Source: Acidobacteria bacterium SCN 69-37
GTDB taxonomy: Bacteria; Acidobacteriota; Vicinamibacteria; Vicinamibacterales; SCN-69-37
Reading direction: 5' to 3'
Length of the DNA: 64,000 bases
Assembly: GCA_001724025.1 (NCBI GenBank)
Contig: MEDJ01000022.1
Coordinates: 124,001-188,000, forward strand
Each line of letters starts with the position of its first letter. Within the stretch, counting starts at the first letter, position 1. The notes beneath the pieces are model-generated. The model searched no databases. It saw nothing but the letters and a program-made list of their open reading frames with translations, and was not told the DNA's origin. The position numbers were made by a program, and so were the translations under genes. Shown here one piece after another: positions 33,605 to 45,782 of the stretch.

Positions 33605-34654
33605 CTACGTATCGAGGAACACGCGGCGGAACACGGCCTTGGCCGGCAAGCGCAAGCGCTTCGCCAGCCGGGTCTGCAGCGTCTGCTCCAGCGCCGTCCA
33701 CTGATCCGCCGTCGTCCTGCGTCCCACGCCGATACGTCCGCCGGCCACGCCGCCGTGCCCACCTGCCTCGTCCGGATCGTCCACCACGTCGCGCAGGACG
33801 TCGCTGGCCTGCGCATCCGGCAGGCCCGTCCGGAGCGAGAGGTGCAGGTTCCCCCGCGATCGGCCGGTGCAGAAGCTCCAGGACGCGTGCTCGTACGTCA
33901 GCAGGAAATCGGCCACCAGCGCCACGTCTTCCGGGCTCGACACGGCGCCAAGGTGCGCCACCATCACGCGCCGGCACACGACGGCCGTCCGGATGCTGCG
34001 ACCGAGCGTGGTGAAGAAATGCCGCGACCGCGGTGGGTTCTGAATCTCGGCCAGCGTCCGCATGTCGCAGCGGTGCAGAACACGCAGGTACGTCTGGATC
34101 ACGTCCGTGCGCGTCACGCGATAGAGATCCAGCGTGTCCGACAGGATGCCGTAGGCAATGGCCGTGGCCATCGTGACCGGAATCTCGATGCCCTCGATCA
34201 GTAACGCCTGCGCGACGATGACGCACGTGGCACCGCACCCGGTGTCGATGATCGCGAGATCGGCGGAGACGTCCTCGACGGGATGGTGCTGATCGAGCAC
34301 GATCGTCGCCCGCCGGTCGGCCGGGAACGGATTGTTCTCGAACCTGGGCTGCGTGTCGACCAGGGCCACGTGCGCATACCGCCTCAAATCCGACGGCTTG
34401 AGGCGGTGCACCGGAATCCGCAGCAGCTCGACCATCGCCCGGTTCTCGGCCCTGCCGATCACGCCCCCGTAGGCGATGTGCGCGTCGATCCCGACGGCCT
34501 TCGCGAGATGGTGCAGCCCCCAGGCCGAGGCCAGTGCGTCAGGGTCGGGAAAATCGTGCGTCAGGATCAGCAGCGGCGAGATCCGACGCCTGTGCGCGGA
34601 CAGGAACGCCAGCAATTGCCTGGCGTGCACGTCGATGTGAGGCGCGGCAGTCAC
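33605..34654 (-). CDS. DHH-family phosphoesterase (NrnA-like)
   Basis: A 349-residue enzyme from GTG 34654 (an upstream start at 34909 gives a tail with no features). ILTHDFPDPDALASAWGLHH gives motif I (HxxPDxD), HVALVDTQPRFENNPF motif II (D), TIVLDQHHPVEDVSADLAII motif III as DQHH instead of DHH, and GILSDTLDLYRVT motif IV. The DHHA1 domain ends with GHGGVAGGRIGVGRRT, the GGGHxxAAG-like substrate loop. Such proteins degrade short oligonucleotides or pAp. Divergent from the VWA gene at 34782 across 127 bp. Confidence 0.82.
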   Translation of the reverse strand: MTAAPHIDVHARQLLAFLSAHRRRISPLLILTHDFPDPDALASAWGLHHLAKAVGIDAHIAYGGVIGRAENRAMVELLRIPVHRLKPSDLRRYAHVALVDTQPRFENNPFPADRRATIVLDQHHPVEDVSADLAIIDTGCGATCVIVAQALLIEGIEIPVTMATAIAYGILSDTLDLYRVTRTDVIQTYLRVLHRCDMRTLAEIQNPPRSRHFFTTLGRSIRTAVVCRRVMVAHLGAVSSPEDVALVADFLLTYEHASWSFCTGRSRGNLHLSLRTGLPDAQASDVLRDVVDDPDEAGGHGGVAGGRIGVGRRTTADQWTALEQTLQTRLAKRLRLPAKAVFRRVFLDT

Positions 34655-34781
34655 CCAGCAAGCATCGCGGAAACTGCCGCCGATAGCCAGCGCTGCAAGA
34701 AATCCGGGGACCCACGTTCCAGGTTCGAGCGGCCATGACGCGCACCGAGCGTCCGGCTGCAGACTCCCGAGGAGGTCCCCC

Positions 34782-36671
34782 ATGCGTCTCGTCCTGTCCG
34801 TCCTGCTTCTCGGCCTGATGGCCGTCGGGTTTTCCGCGAGTCCGGCCGCCATCGGTGCCGGCACGCTTTCCGGGGTCGTCGTCGACGCCGCCGGCGCGGC
34901 CGTGCCCACGGTGCCCGTTCAACTGCTCGCCGGCCGGCAGGTCGTCCGCGAGACCACCACCAACGACGCCGGCTTCTTCCGGTTCGACAGCGTCGCACCG
35001 GGCCGCTATCAGGTGCGGGCCACGGCCCCGTTCGGCACCGGCACGCTCGCTCTCACGGTCACCGATGCCATCGTCCCGGCCTTGCGCGTCGTCGTCAGTG
35101 GGGTGAGCCAGACCACGAAGGTCCGCCTGGCGGCCCGCGAGCAGGCAATGCACCCCGCTCCTCCGCCATCTCCGCCTTTTGCCACGACGATGCCTTCTCG
35201 GATCGGTGGAGTCAGGCCAATGGTCTCGATGACGGACGTCACCACCGAGTCGTATTCGAAGATCGACGAGCATGGGTTCCGCCTCGTGGCCGACGACCCG
35301 CTGTCCACGTTCTCGATCGACGTGGACACGGCGTCGTACGCGAACGTGCGCCGCTTCCTGAACCAGGGGACACTGCCGCCCGCCGACGCCGTCCGCATCG
35401 AGGAACTGCTCAACTACTTCCGCTTCGATTACCCGGAGCCGGCTGGCGATCGACCGTTCTCGGTCACGACCGACGTGGGGCCCGCGCCCTGGGCCCCGGC
35501 GCACACGCTCGTGCTGGTGGGGTTGAAGGCACAGCCCATCGATGCGGATCGGCACGTGCCCCGCAACCTCGTCTTCCTGCTCGACGTGTCGGGATCGATG
35601 TACTCGCCCGACAAGCTGCCGCTCGTGAAGACGGCCATGCGCATGCTCACCGCCACCCTCACGCCCGCCGATCGCGTGGCCATCGTCACCTACGCGGGCG
35701 CCAGTGGCGTGGCACTGCCGTCGACGCCCGGCTCGGACAAGACGCGAATCGAGCAGGCCATTGCGGACTTGGCCGCCGGCGGATCGACGAACGGCGCGGC
35801 CGGCATCCAGCTGGCGTACGACATCGCCGCCCAGTCGTTCGTCCGCGGCGGCATCAATCGCGTCATCCTCGCAACCGACGGCGACTTCAATGTCGGCGTC
35901 ACGAGCGAAGGCGCGCTCGTCCGCCTCATCGAACAGCAACGCGAGCGCGGCGTCTTCCTCTCGGTCCTCGGCGTCGGCACCGGCAACCTCAAGGACTCGA
36001 CGATGGAGCAGCTGGCGGACCGGGGAAACGGCCACTACGCGTACCTCGATTCGCTGCACGAAGCGCGGCGCGTGCTCATTGCCGAGGGCGGCGGCACGCT
36101 CGTGACCGCGGCGAGCGACGTGAAGATCCAGGTCGAGTTCAATCCGGCACGAGTCGGAGCGTATCGGTTGATCGGCTACGAGAACCGGGTGCTGGCGCAC
36201 AGCGATTTCAACGACGACCGCAAGGACGCGGGTGAGATGGGCGCGGGCCACACGGTCACGGCGCTCTACGAGATCGTGCCGCCCGGCGTGACCATCGACG
36301 TGCCGGGTGTCGATCCGCTGCGCTATCAGACGGTCACGCGGCCTTCATCGGCGGCTGGCTCGGACGAACTGATGACCGTCAAACTCCGCTACAAGCAGCC
36401 GGAGGGTGGCGCGAGCCAGCTGATATCCGTGCCCGTGCAGGATCGTGCCGGCGCCATGACACCAAATCTCGGCTTCGCAGCCGCGGTCGCGGAGTTCGGC
36501 ATGCTGCTGCGGCGATCGGAGCACAGCGGAAGCGCCGGCTGGACTGAGGCTCTCGACCTCGCGCGTCGGTACCGTGGAGACGACGCGGACGGCTATCGCG
36601 CCGAATTCGTCAGGCTCGTGGAACTGGCCGCGGCGCTGGACGGGCAGGCGCGGGCCGACGGCCGACGCTGA
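34782..36671 (+). CDS. VWA protein, YfbK-like, with carboxypeptidase-regulatory-like domain
   Basis: A 629-residue secreted protein. GAGGAGG lies 8 nt before the ATG and a signal peptide (MRLVLSVLLLGLMAVGFSAS) opens it. Residues 27-115 form a regulatory-like domain (LSGVVVDAAGAAVPTVPVQL). DDPLSTFSIDVDTASYANVR is the YfbK N-domain; the VWA domain has the MIDAS site VFLLDVSGSMYSPDKL; LVTAASDVKIQVEFNPARVG begins the DUF3520-like C-domain. YfbK-like proteins bind divalent metals through MIDAS; their role is unclear. N-terminal fusion to a TonB-receptor type domain is common in this phylum. Confidence 0.88.
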   Translation: MRLVLSVLLLGLMAVGFSASPAAIGAGTLSGVVVDAAGAAVPTVPVQLLAGRQVVRETTTNDAGFFRFDSVAPGRYQVRATAPFGTGTLALTVTDAIVPALRVVVSGVSQTTKVRLAAREQAMHPAPPPSPPFATTMPSRIGGVRPMVSMTDVTTESYSKIDEHGFRLVADDPLSTFSIDVDTASYANVRRFLNQGTLPPADAVRIEELLNYFRFDYPEPAGDRPFSVTTDVGPAPWAPAHTLVLVGLKAQPIDADRHVPRNLVFLLDVSGSMYSPDKLPLVKTAMRMLTATLTPADRVAIVTYAGASGVALPSTPGSDKTRIEQAIADLAAGGSTNGAAGIQLAYDIAAQSFVRGGINRVILATDGDFNVGVTSEGALVRLIEQQRERGVFLSVLGVGTGNLKDSTMEQLADRGNGHYAYLDSLHEARRVLIAEGGGTLVTAASDVKIQVEFNPARVGAYRLIGYENRVLAHSDFNDDRKDAGEMGAGHTVTALYEIVPPGVTIDVPGVDPLRYQTVTRPSSAAGSDELMTVKLRYKQPEGGASQLISVPVQDRAGAMTPNLGFAAAVAEFGMLLRRSEHSGSAGWTEALDLARRYRGDDADGYRAEFVRLVELAAALDGQARADGRR

Positions 36672-36821
36672 TCCACCGCACGGGCGCGTGCACGGGACCG
36701 CCCTCACCGGCGAGTTCGGGATCCCCTGGATGTTCGGCTGCGCGGTCCGGAAGTAGTCGCGCGGGCGGACCGGTTGCGGCAGGTGGCGCGGCCGGGCCAG
36801 ACTCGATGACGGGACGTCATC

Positions 36822-37697
36822 GTGTCACACCAGGATCCTCTCGCCATCGACCGCAAGGCGGCGCCCTTCGACAAGTACAAGGGCGTCCGCCGGCTCGAGC
36901 CTGGCCGCAGCGGGCACGAGTCTCGGAGCCACGTCCGCCATCACCTCTACGTCGGGACCGGCAGGGACAACCCGGTCCAGGTGCTCATCAAGGTGACGTC
37001 GAAACCGGGTCTCGTCTACGAGCGCGATCTCGACAACGAGATTGCCACGCTCCAACGGATCAATGACGGGCTGCCCGACTCACATCACTTCCCGTTCGTC
37101 TACGAGCACGGGCACCTCGACGACGGCCGGCGATATCTCGTCATGTCGCTCTTCGACGAGTTCCCACTCTCGACGATGGTCGACACGGAACCGGATCCCG
37201 GCCGCCTGGTCACGCACCTGATCGCCGCGATCGCCATCGCCCGTCCGCTGATCGACATGCACGGCCTCGGCATCTTTCACGTCGATCTGAATCCGATGAA
37301 CATCCTGTACCGCGTCGAGCGTCGCCGGCCCGTGGTGCGGTTGATCGACTTCGAGTCGTCGTATGACTCATCGCGACACGGCCACGGTGCCTTTTACAGC
37401 CCGCCGACCACGCCCGGCTATACCGCGCCCGAAGTCGCCCGCCAGCCGCCGGACGCGCGGGCGGACGTGTTCTCGCTCGGCGCGGTCCTGCACACACTGC
37501 TGACGGGGGACCTGTGGGTCGGCCAGGAAGCCATTGCCCCGCGCGTCGCCGCAGACGAGACGCTCGATGACGAGTTGCGTGACGTACTCCTCAAGGCTGT
37601 CGCACCGAATCCGGCTCGTCGCCATGCCTCTGTCGATCGATTCCGGCTGGCGATGGAAACGTATCTCGAACGCATCTGGCCGGGCCGCAGCTGGTAG
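36822..37697 (+). CDS. serine/threonine protein kinase, soluble
   Basis: A 291-residue kinase domain without a transmembrane helix, starting at GTG 36822. The Lys is in VQVLIKVTSKPGLVYERDLD, the catalytic loop is FHVDLNPMNILYRV (HVD for HRD, catalytic D and N kept), and the metal motif is LIDFESSYD (DFE rather than DFG). TAPEVARQPPDARADVFSLG gives APE and the DVxSLG helix. The glycine-rich loop is weak. Active-site Lys, Asp, Asn and Asp are kept, so it may be active though atypical. No sensory part. Convergent with the fcl gene; 150 bp upstream shows no clear gene. Confidence 0.8.
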   Translation: MSHQDPLAIDRKAAPFDKYKGVRRLEPGRSGHESRSHVRHHLYVGTGRDNPVQVLIKVTSKPGLVYERDLDNEIATLQRINDGLPDSHHFPFVYEHGHLDDGRRYLVMSLFDEFPLSTMVDTEPDPGRLVTHLIAAIAIARPLIDMHGLGIFHVDLNPMNILYRVERRRPVVRLIDFESSYDSSRHGHGAFYSPPTTPGYTAPEVARQPPDARADVFSLGAVLHTLLTGDLWVGQEAIAPRVAADETLDDELRDVLLKAVAPNPARRHASVDRFRLAMETYLERIWPGRSW

Positions 37698-37745
37698 GGC
37701 CGAGACCGTCGCGGCTGCGCACGGCCATACGCGGCACGGGGTGAC

Positions 37746-40482
<2,737 letters not shown>

Positions 40483-40540
40483 AAGGGGGTAGATCAGGTG
40501 GCGCGGCGGCGGACGCGCCGACACGGGCCTTTCGGAGTCC

Positions 40541-40556
40541 CAGGGCTTCAGCCCTG
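40541..40556 (+). repeat. dispersed hairpin repeat, short copy
   Basis: CAGGGCT-TC-AGCCCTG, 7-bp arms, preceded by GGAGTC, as in the other copies (GGAGCC). It lies between the transporter stop (40482) and the next start. Confidence 0.6.
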
Positions 40557-40572
40557 CAGCCTCGTGGCCTCT

Positions 40573-41622
40573 ATGATCACCTTCGTGCCTCATAGCATCT
40601 TCGTCTCCGGCGCGACCGGGTTCATCGCGACCCACACCATCGCGCAATTACTGGCTGCCGGCCATCGCGTTCGCGGATCGGTGCGGAGCACGCGGAACGC
40701 GGAAGTCCTTGCGCCGCTCCGGGTGCTGCCGGGCGCGGACGACCGGCTCGATCTCGTCGAGGCCGATCTGCTCGCACCCGACGCGTTCGCCGGACACCTC
40801 GAGGGCTGCGACGTAGTGCTGCACATGGCCAGTCCGTACGCCCTCGACGTAAAGGATCCGCAACGCGATCTCGTCGACCCGGCCGTCACCGGCACGACAT
40901 CCCTGCTCACGGCATGCCTGAACACGCCGGGCATCCGTCGCGTCGTCCTCACGTCATCGATGGCCGCGGTCACCGACGAACCGGATGGGCGCATGCTCAC
41001 CGAAGCCGATTGGAACACCCACTCGGCGTTGACGCGCAATCCCTACTATCTGTCGAAGGTCAGGGCCGAGCGTGCGGCGTGGGCCTTCATCGACACGCAC
41101 AGGCCCTCCTGGGATCTGATCGCGATCAATCCGTTCCTCGTGATTGGCCCGAGCCTGACGCGCGCGCTCAACACGTCGAACAAGGTCGTGGCCGACCTGC
41201 TCAACGGTGCGTATCCGGCCATCCTCGCGCTGACGTGGGGCGTTGTCGACGTCAGGGACGTCGCCGATGCGCACGTGCGCGCCATGGACGCGCCCGGAGC
41301 AGCCGGCCGCTATCTCTGCCTGGCCGGCACGATGACCGCGCGAGAGATGGTGGCCTTGCTCCGATCGCGCGGTTACGACGGATACCGGCTGCCGCGCCTC
41401 GGCCTCGATGGCCCTGTCGGCACAGCCCTCGTGCGGCTGGCAGCCTATGCCCAGGCGCCGGGCATCCGGCAGTACCTGCGCACGAACCTCGGCCGATCGC
41501 TGAAGGCCGACAATACGAAGATCCGGCGCGACCTCGACATCGCCTTCCGGCCCATCGAGCAGACGGTCCTCGACGCCGCAGCCGACCTGGTGACGTGGGG
41601 ACACGTACGCCGCAACGGCTGA
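40573..41622 (+). CDS. extended SDR, dihydroflavonol-4-reductase/aldehyde reductase-like
   Basis: A 349-residue NAD(P)-dependent reductase. ATG 40573 precedes IFVSGATGFIATHTIAQLLA, the GxxGFIA motif near residue 14; GTG 40585 would also fit. VLHMASPYALDVKDPQRDLV, VVLTSSMAAVTDEP and NPYYLSKVRAERAAWAF give the Ser and YxxxK triad. AINPFLVIGPSLTRALNTSN completes the DFR-like pattern. Such enzymes reduce aldehydes or ketones. Upstream is the transporter, downstream a family-2 repeat and hairpin, so it appears monocistronic. Confidence 0.85.
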   Translation: MITFVPHSIFVSGATGFIATHTIAQLLAAGHRVRGSVRSTRNAEVLAPLRVLPGADDRLDLVEADLLAPDAFAGHLEGCDVVLHMASPYALDVKDPQRDLVDPAVTGTTSLLTACLNTPGIRRVVLTSSMAAVTDEPDGRMLTEADWNTHSALTRNPYYLSKVRAERAAWAFIDTHRPSWDLIAINPFLVIGPSLTRALNTSNKVVADLLNGAYPAILALTWGVVDVRDVADAHVRAMDAPGAAGRYLCLAGTMTAREMVALLRSRGYDGYRLPRLGLDGPVGTALVRLAAYAQAPGIRQYLRTNLGRSLKADNTKIRRDLDIAFRPIEQTVLDAAADLVTWGHVRRNG

Positions 41623-41624
41623 GG

Positions 41625-41682
41625 GCTGGGAGGCGACAGGCTGGGAGAAGGCCGGAAGGCAGGTGACCTCCGGCAGGAGGTC
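41625..41682 (+). repeat. family-2 repeat and hairpin after the SDR
   Basis: GGCTGGGAGGCGACAGGCTG is followed by GAGAAGGCCGGAAGGC and a 7-bp hairpin GACCTCC-GGCA-GGAGGTC (41665-41682), a likely terminator. The rest of the 186-bp gap shows only short imperfect repeats. Confidence 0.55.
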
Positions 41683-41808
41683 TGCCAGGTTCACGCGCAG
41701 GGTTCGGCTCACGCACCATGCAGGCAGGAACTCCGGGTAGGATCGACTGCCGACGACCAGTGGTCGACTACCGGCCGAGGACGGCCAGGGCAACGGGCTA
41801 CAGACTCC

Positions 41809-43227
41809 ATGCCGGAAATTCCTTCCAGACTCACGCCGGGCCTGCCCGAGGGCATCCGGCGGCCCGTGGCCGCGCTGCTGCTGTCCGTGATCGCCTGCGG
41901 CGTGGCCTGGCTCGCGCATGTGGCCGGCTGGCCGCGCGAGCAGGTGCTGGCCACGGCCGTCCTGGTGGCGACGGTCCTGCTGTGGATCACGGAGACGCTG
42001 CCGCTCTTCGCGACGGCGTTCATCTCGATTTCCCTGCAAATCCTGCTGCTCGCCAATCCAGGCCACTGGCGCTGGCTGGGGTTCGCAAGTGGCAACGGGC
42101 CGACCCTGCGCGACTTCATGTCGGCTGCCGTCGATCCCGTGCTGCTACTGTTCTTCAGCGGGCTCGTCCTGTCACGCGCTGCCGTGAAGACCGGCGTGGA
42201 TCGCAAGCTCGCCGCCGTGATGCTGCGGCCCATGACCGACTCGCCGGCGCACCTGCTCGCCGGTGTCATTGCCGCCACCTCTTTTTTTTCCCTGTGGATG
42301 AGCAATACAGCAACAACGGCGCTGATGCTCACGCTGGTGGTACCGATCCTGGCGCAGCTGCCGGCCGGCGATCCGTTCCGCAAGGCACTCGTCGTGGCCG
42401 TGCCCGTGTCGGCGAATATCGCCGGCATGAGCACGCCCATCGCGTCCCCGCCGAATGCGATCGCCGTGAGCTACATCAGCCGGGCGGGGCTCGAGATCAG
42501 CTTCGTGGGCTGGATGGTGATCGCGGTCCCGCTCGTGCTCGGGCTTCTGGCCGTCACCTGGTGGTGGCTCCTTCGGTCGTACCGTTCCACGACCGAGACC
42601 TGGCGTATCGACCTGCCGGACGCGACGCTCTCGAGACGTGGAACCTGGGTGATCGTCGTCGCGCTGCTGACGTTCGCGGCGTGGATCACCGAGCCGCTGC
42701 ACGGGGTGCCCGCGTCGGTGGCCGCGGCCCTGCCCGTCACGCTCTTCTTTGCCACGACGGTCATCACGCGCGATGACGTGAACTCGCTGGACTGGGATGT
42801 GCTGATCCTGATTGCCGGCGGCCTGGCTCTCGGATACACGCTGCAGGTCACGGCGCTCGACGTCCGTCTGGCCGCCGTGGTGCCCGTCGACGCCCCCGAC
42901 TGGGTCCGCCTGGCCGCCCTTGCCGGGGCCACGCTGGCTCTCGGCACGTTCTTCTCCAACACGGCCATCGCCAGCATGTTCGTGCCTGTCGCCGTCATCA
43001 CGGCGTCGCTCTCGACATCCATGGGCGTCACCACGTACGTCGTAGTCACCGCCTTCGTCGCCTCGCTCAGCATGGCCCTGCCGATGAGCACGCCCCCCAA
43101 TGCAATGGCCTACGGGTCGGACGAGCTGACGAGCCGCGACTTCATCCGCACCGGCGGCCTCATCGGCGCAGCCGGCACCGGCGCCATCGTCGCACTCGCC
43201 CTGCTGGTCAATCACCTCATCGGCTGA
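41809..43227 (+). CDS. SLC13/DASS-family anion permease
   Basis: A 472-residue membrane protein with about 11 helices. The two SNT-type substrate motifs are visible: SLWMSNTATTALMLTLVVPI (first) and GTFFSNTAIASMFVPVAVIT (second). AGMSTPIASPPNAIAVSYIS and ALPMSTPPNAMAYGSDELTS are the two paired TP-hairpin regions. DASS proteins bring in dicarboxylates, sulfate or other anions with Na+. The usual N-domain Na-binding residues are kept but the substrate cannot be told. No operon partner is evident; a TerB-like gene converges on it. Confidence 0.9.
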   Translation: MPEIPSRLTPGLPEGIRRPVAALLLSVIACGVAWLAHVAGWPREQVLATAVLVATVLLWITETLPLFATAFISISLQILLLANPGHWRWLGFASGNGPTLRDFMSAAVDPVLLLFFSGLVLSRAAVKTGVDRKLAAVMLRPMTDSPAHLLAGVIAATSFFSLWMSNTATTALMLTLVVPILAQLPAGDPFRKALVVAVPVSANIAGMSTPIASPPNAIAVSYISRAGLEISFVGWMVIAVPLVLGLLAVTWWWLLRSYRSTTETWRIDLPDATLSRRGTWVIVVALLTFAAWITEPLHGVPASVAAALPVTLFFATTVITRDDVNSLDWDVLILIAGGLALGYTLQVTALDVRLAAVVPVDAPDWVRLAALAGATLALGTFFSNTAIASMFVPVAVITASLSTSMGVTTYVVVTAFVASLSMALPMSTPPNAMAYGSDELTSRDFIRTGGLIGAAGTGAIVALALLVNHLIG

Positions 43228-43255
43228 GGACGCGCAGGCCGGTCCGGGTTGTCGC

Positions 43256-43723
43256 TCAGATGGCGTTCTTGATCGCGACGATCTTCAGGATCTGGAGCGC
43301 CAGCGCCGGGGCGATCTTCAACTGACGCGCCAGCTCGCTCAGGAACTGGCGCTCCTGTCGCTGCAACGTGCCGTCGACGAGCACCAGATCGGCGGCCACG
43401 GCAAGCACCGACGGGCGCATCGCCGCTGGAATCACCTTCGACGCCTGCTGCACGACGGCCGCTGGCCCCTCGACGACGATGCGCTCGCGCACGCGGCCGA
43501 TCAACCGGCCCACCGTGTCGCCCGATCGCCGGCGGAACCGCCGCATCGACCACGTCACGTGATGCGCGCGCTCGCTCTCCTCCGCCGATACGTGATCGTT
43601 GGCCATCATCGATCCGATGAGCACGGCGATGATGGCCTGGTCCACGGTCAGGACACGCGGCCGCGCGCCACGCCCGGCGGACGTCGCGCGACGCGTCGTG
43701 TTCTTTTTTCTGGTGCTCGCCAT
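43256..43723 (-). CDS. TerB-like protein
   Basis: A 155-residue protein from ATG 43723 with a weak AAGG site upstream; an N-terminal extension to 43762 is less likely. After a basic tail (MASTRKKNTTRRATSAGRGA) two related halves occur: VDQAIIAVLIGSMMANDHVS(AEE) and SVLAVAADLVLVDGTLQRQE, both with the acidic loop (ANDHVSAEE; VDGTLQRQE) of TerB metal-binding domains. TerB-like proteins bind Ca2+ and link to membrane stress; function here unproven. Adjacent to a mechanosensitive channel gene on the same strand (81 bp). Confidence 0.7.
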   Translation of the reverse strand: MASTRKKNTTRRATSAGRGARPRVLTVDQAIIAVLIGSMMANDHVSAEESERAHHVTWSMRRFRRRSGDTVGRLIGRVRERIVVEGPAAVVQQASKVIPAAMRPSVLAVAADLVLVDGTLQRQERQFLSELARQLKIAPALALQILKIVAIKNAI

Positions 43724-43804
43724 GGTGGCGTCCACCTTAACACGCGCTTCGCCGCTCGACACGCGATCGATCGGCGCGCGACGATCGCAACGATCGAGCG
43801 GGGC

Positions 43805-45163
43805 TCACGCCGTTCCGACGGCCATGCCCTCGAACGTGCCCCTGAGCCTCGGCAGGCTCTCCGGGTACTGCCGCCTGACGAAATCGACGAGCTTCTCGCG
43901 CACCTCGCAGCGCAGGTCCCACGCCTGCGACGCATCGGCCGCGCTCGCCAGCGCGCGCAGTTCGAGCGTGCGCTCCTTCACGTCGGTCACCACCAGGCCG
44001 TTGACCTTGCCGTCCCAGTACTTCGACGCGTGCAGGATGCGCGTCAGTTCACCGCGCAGTTCGTCGACGGGCACGGTGTAGTCCACCTGCAGGAACACGG
44101 TGCCCAGGATGTCGGACGACGTGCGCGTCCAGTTCTGGAATGGTTGCTCGATGAAGTAGGTGATCGGCACGACGAGCCGCCGCAGGTCCCAGATCCGGAC
44201 GATGACGTAGGTCAGGGTGATGTCCTCGATCCGGCCCCACTCCCCCTCGACGATCACTACGTCGTCGACCCGGATCGGCTGGGTGAGGGCGATCTGGAAT
44301 CCGGCCAGCAGCGTCGCGATGCTCTTCTGCGCAGCGAATCCGATGATGATGCCGGCAATGCCGGCCGACGCCAGGATCGACGCGCCGAACTGCCGCACGG
44401 ACTCGAACACCATCAGCATCGACGCGATTCCGAAGATGACGATGACGGCAATGGCAACCTTGCGCAGCACCATTACCTGCGTGTGGATCGCCCGGGCCTG
44501 CAGATTGTCACTGACATCGACGCGGTGCTGGCGCAGGACCAGTGCCGCCGCCGCGTCGACGGCCTGAATCAGCAGGAAGGCGATGACGCCGATGAGCACG
44601 AGGCTCGCTCCGTTCCGGAACATCACCTCGAGCGACGGGGAAATCGCCAGCACCGGCGCCGCCAGAATCAGTGCGACGAGCGGCAACAGCCGCCGCGCCG
44701 CACTCCCGGCGAGCGGCAGCATCACGTCATCCCAGGTATTGTCGGTACGCCCGGCAACGGAGACGAGGACGTGCTCGATGACGCGGCCGATGCGTGCGAG
44801 CAGCCAGACCGCCCCCGCCACCATCAGCACGGCGTACACCCAGGCGAGCGCCGGCTGCCCCCGCTGCACGAGCAATGGCACCGTGGTCTCGGCGAGCAGC
44901 AGGTCGCCGACCACGTAGAAGGCCTGGATCCAGAGCAAGACGCCGACAGGCGGCAGGATGGTCCGGAGGCCGCGCGCCACCCATCGACGGACGCGGTCGG
45001 TGACGGCCACGCCCGACGGCGCCGCCGCCTCCATCACGGTCGAGCGTCGCGTGAGCCAGACGTGCAGCAGAACGTTGATCAGTGCCGCCGCCAGCAGCAC
45101 ACCGCCGGCGACGAGCACGGTGTACAGGCGAATGCCCGCCAGCATCGGATCGTTGAGATTCAT
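43805..45163 (-). CDS. MscS-family mechanosensitive channel
   Basis: A 452-residue channel with about five or six N-terminal helices before the pore. FGASILASAGIAGIIIGFAA with QKSIATLLAGFQIALTQPIR is the pore-lining helix and the start of the MscS beta domain; VDDVVIVEGEWGRIEDITLT and YVIVRIWDLRRLVVPITYFI are diagnostic. The C-terminal alpha-beta domain (LQVDYTVPVDELRGELTRIL) follows. It is larger than E. coli MscS and like the YnaI-type. Released solutes on osmotic downshock. Shares a 82-bp divergent region with the DsbB gene. Confidence 0.92.
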   Translation of the reverse strand: MNLNDPMLAGIRLYTVLVAGGVLLAAALINVLLHVWLTRRSTVMEAAAPSGVAVTDRVRRWVARGLRTILPPVGVLLWIQAFYVVGDLLLAETTVPLLVQRGQPALAWVYAVLMVAGAVWLLARIGRVIEHVLVSVAGRTDNTWDDVMLPLAGSAARRLLPLVALILAAPVLAISPSLEVMFRNGASLVLIGVIAFLLIQAVDAAAALVLRQHRVDVSDNLQARAIHTQVMVLRKVAIAVIVIFGIASMLMVFESVRQFGASILASAGIAGIIIGFAAQKSIATLLAGFQIALTQPIRVDDVVIVEGEWGRIEDITLTYVIVRIWDLRRLVVPITYFIEQPFQNWTRTSSDILGTVFLQVDYTVPVDELRGELTRILHASKYWDGKVNGLVVTDVKERTLELRALASAADASQAWDLRCEVREKLVDFVRRQYPESLPRLRGTFEGMAVGTA

Positions 45164-45230
45164 CAGTACTCCTTTGCCTCGATGCTATCGCAGGCCGGGA
45201 CGCCCCTTCGGCGACGGATGGCCATGCGTG

Positions 45231-45236
45231 TTACTG
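45231..45236 (+). promoter_or_regulatory. -10-like box TTACTG before dsbB-like gene
   Basis: TTACTG is 9 nt before ATG 45246 with no SD, fitting the leaderless pattern seen at other genes in the window. Confidence 0.25.
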
Positions 45237-45245
45237 TGATCGGCC

Positions 45246-45710
45246 ATGCCAGCCGAGGTGCCGTCGCCCGTTCCGAACGAACGGATGTGGATTCCGCTGT
45301 TCGCCGCGTGGGTCGTCAGCCTGGTCGCGACGATGGGCAGCCTGTACTTCAGCGAGGTGATGCTGTTACCGCCCTGCGTGCTCTGCTGGTACCAGCGCAT
45401 CTGCATGTACCCGATTGCAGTCATCCTGACGGTCGGCCTGGCCGGACACGATCGCCGCGTCCCGCGCTACGTCTGGCCGCTCGCGCTCGTCGGCCTGGCC
45501 ATCGCCATCTACCACAACCTGCTCTACTACGACGTCATCCTCGAGACCTTCGCGCCGTGCGGGGCCGGAGTGTCGTGTACTGACAGGCAGATCGAGTGGA
45601 TTGGCTTCATCACGATCCCCCTGCTCTCGTTCGCAGGTTTCACGCTGATCGTGGGGTGCCTCGCGTGGTTCCACGCGCGGACAAGGGGCATCCGCCGGGA
45701 CGACCGCTAG
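45246..45710 (+). CDS. dsbB: disulfide bond formation protein, DsbB/BdbC type
   Basis: A 154-residue, four-helix membrane thiol oxidoreductase. [20 protein letters not shown] carries the CVLC pair that passes electrons to quinone and the conserved Arg; [20 protein letters not shown] carries the second Cys pair (C-x5-C) that re-oxidises DsbA. Its length and the wider second pair resemble BdbC. It would keep periplasmic disulfide formation going. The DsbA partner is not in the window. Confidence 0.92.
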   Translation: MPAEVPSPVPNERMWIPLFAAWVVSLVATMGSLYFSEVMLLPPCVLCWYQRICMYPIAVILTVGLAGHDRRVPRYVWPLALVGLAIAIYHNLLYYDVILETFAPCGAGVSCTDRQIEWIGFITIPLLSFAGFTLIVGCLAWFHARTRGIRRDDR

Positions 45711-45782
45711 CTCGCCTGCAGAAGAACGCAGGCGGCCAAGCGGCGCAGTGTCAGCAGCAGGCCGTCCAACGACGACGTCGAA

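Noticed and set aside
43559-45583. Long plus-strand frame across the MscS and TerB-like genes
   Set aside because: Shadow of two convincing minus-strand genes; no fold or motif.
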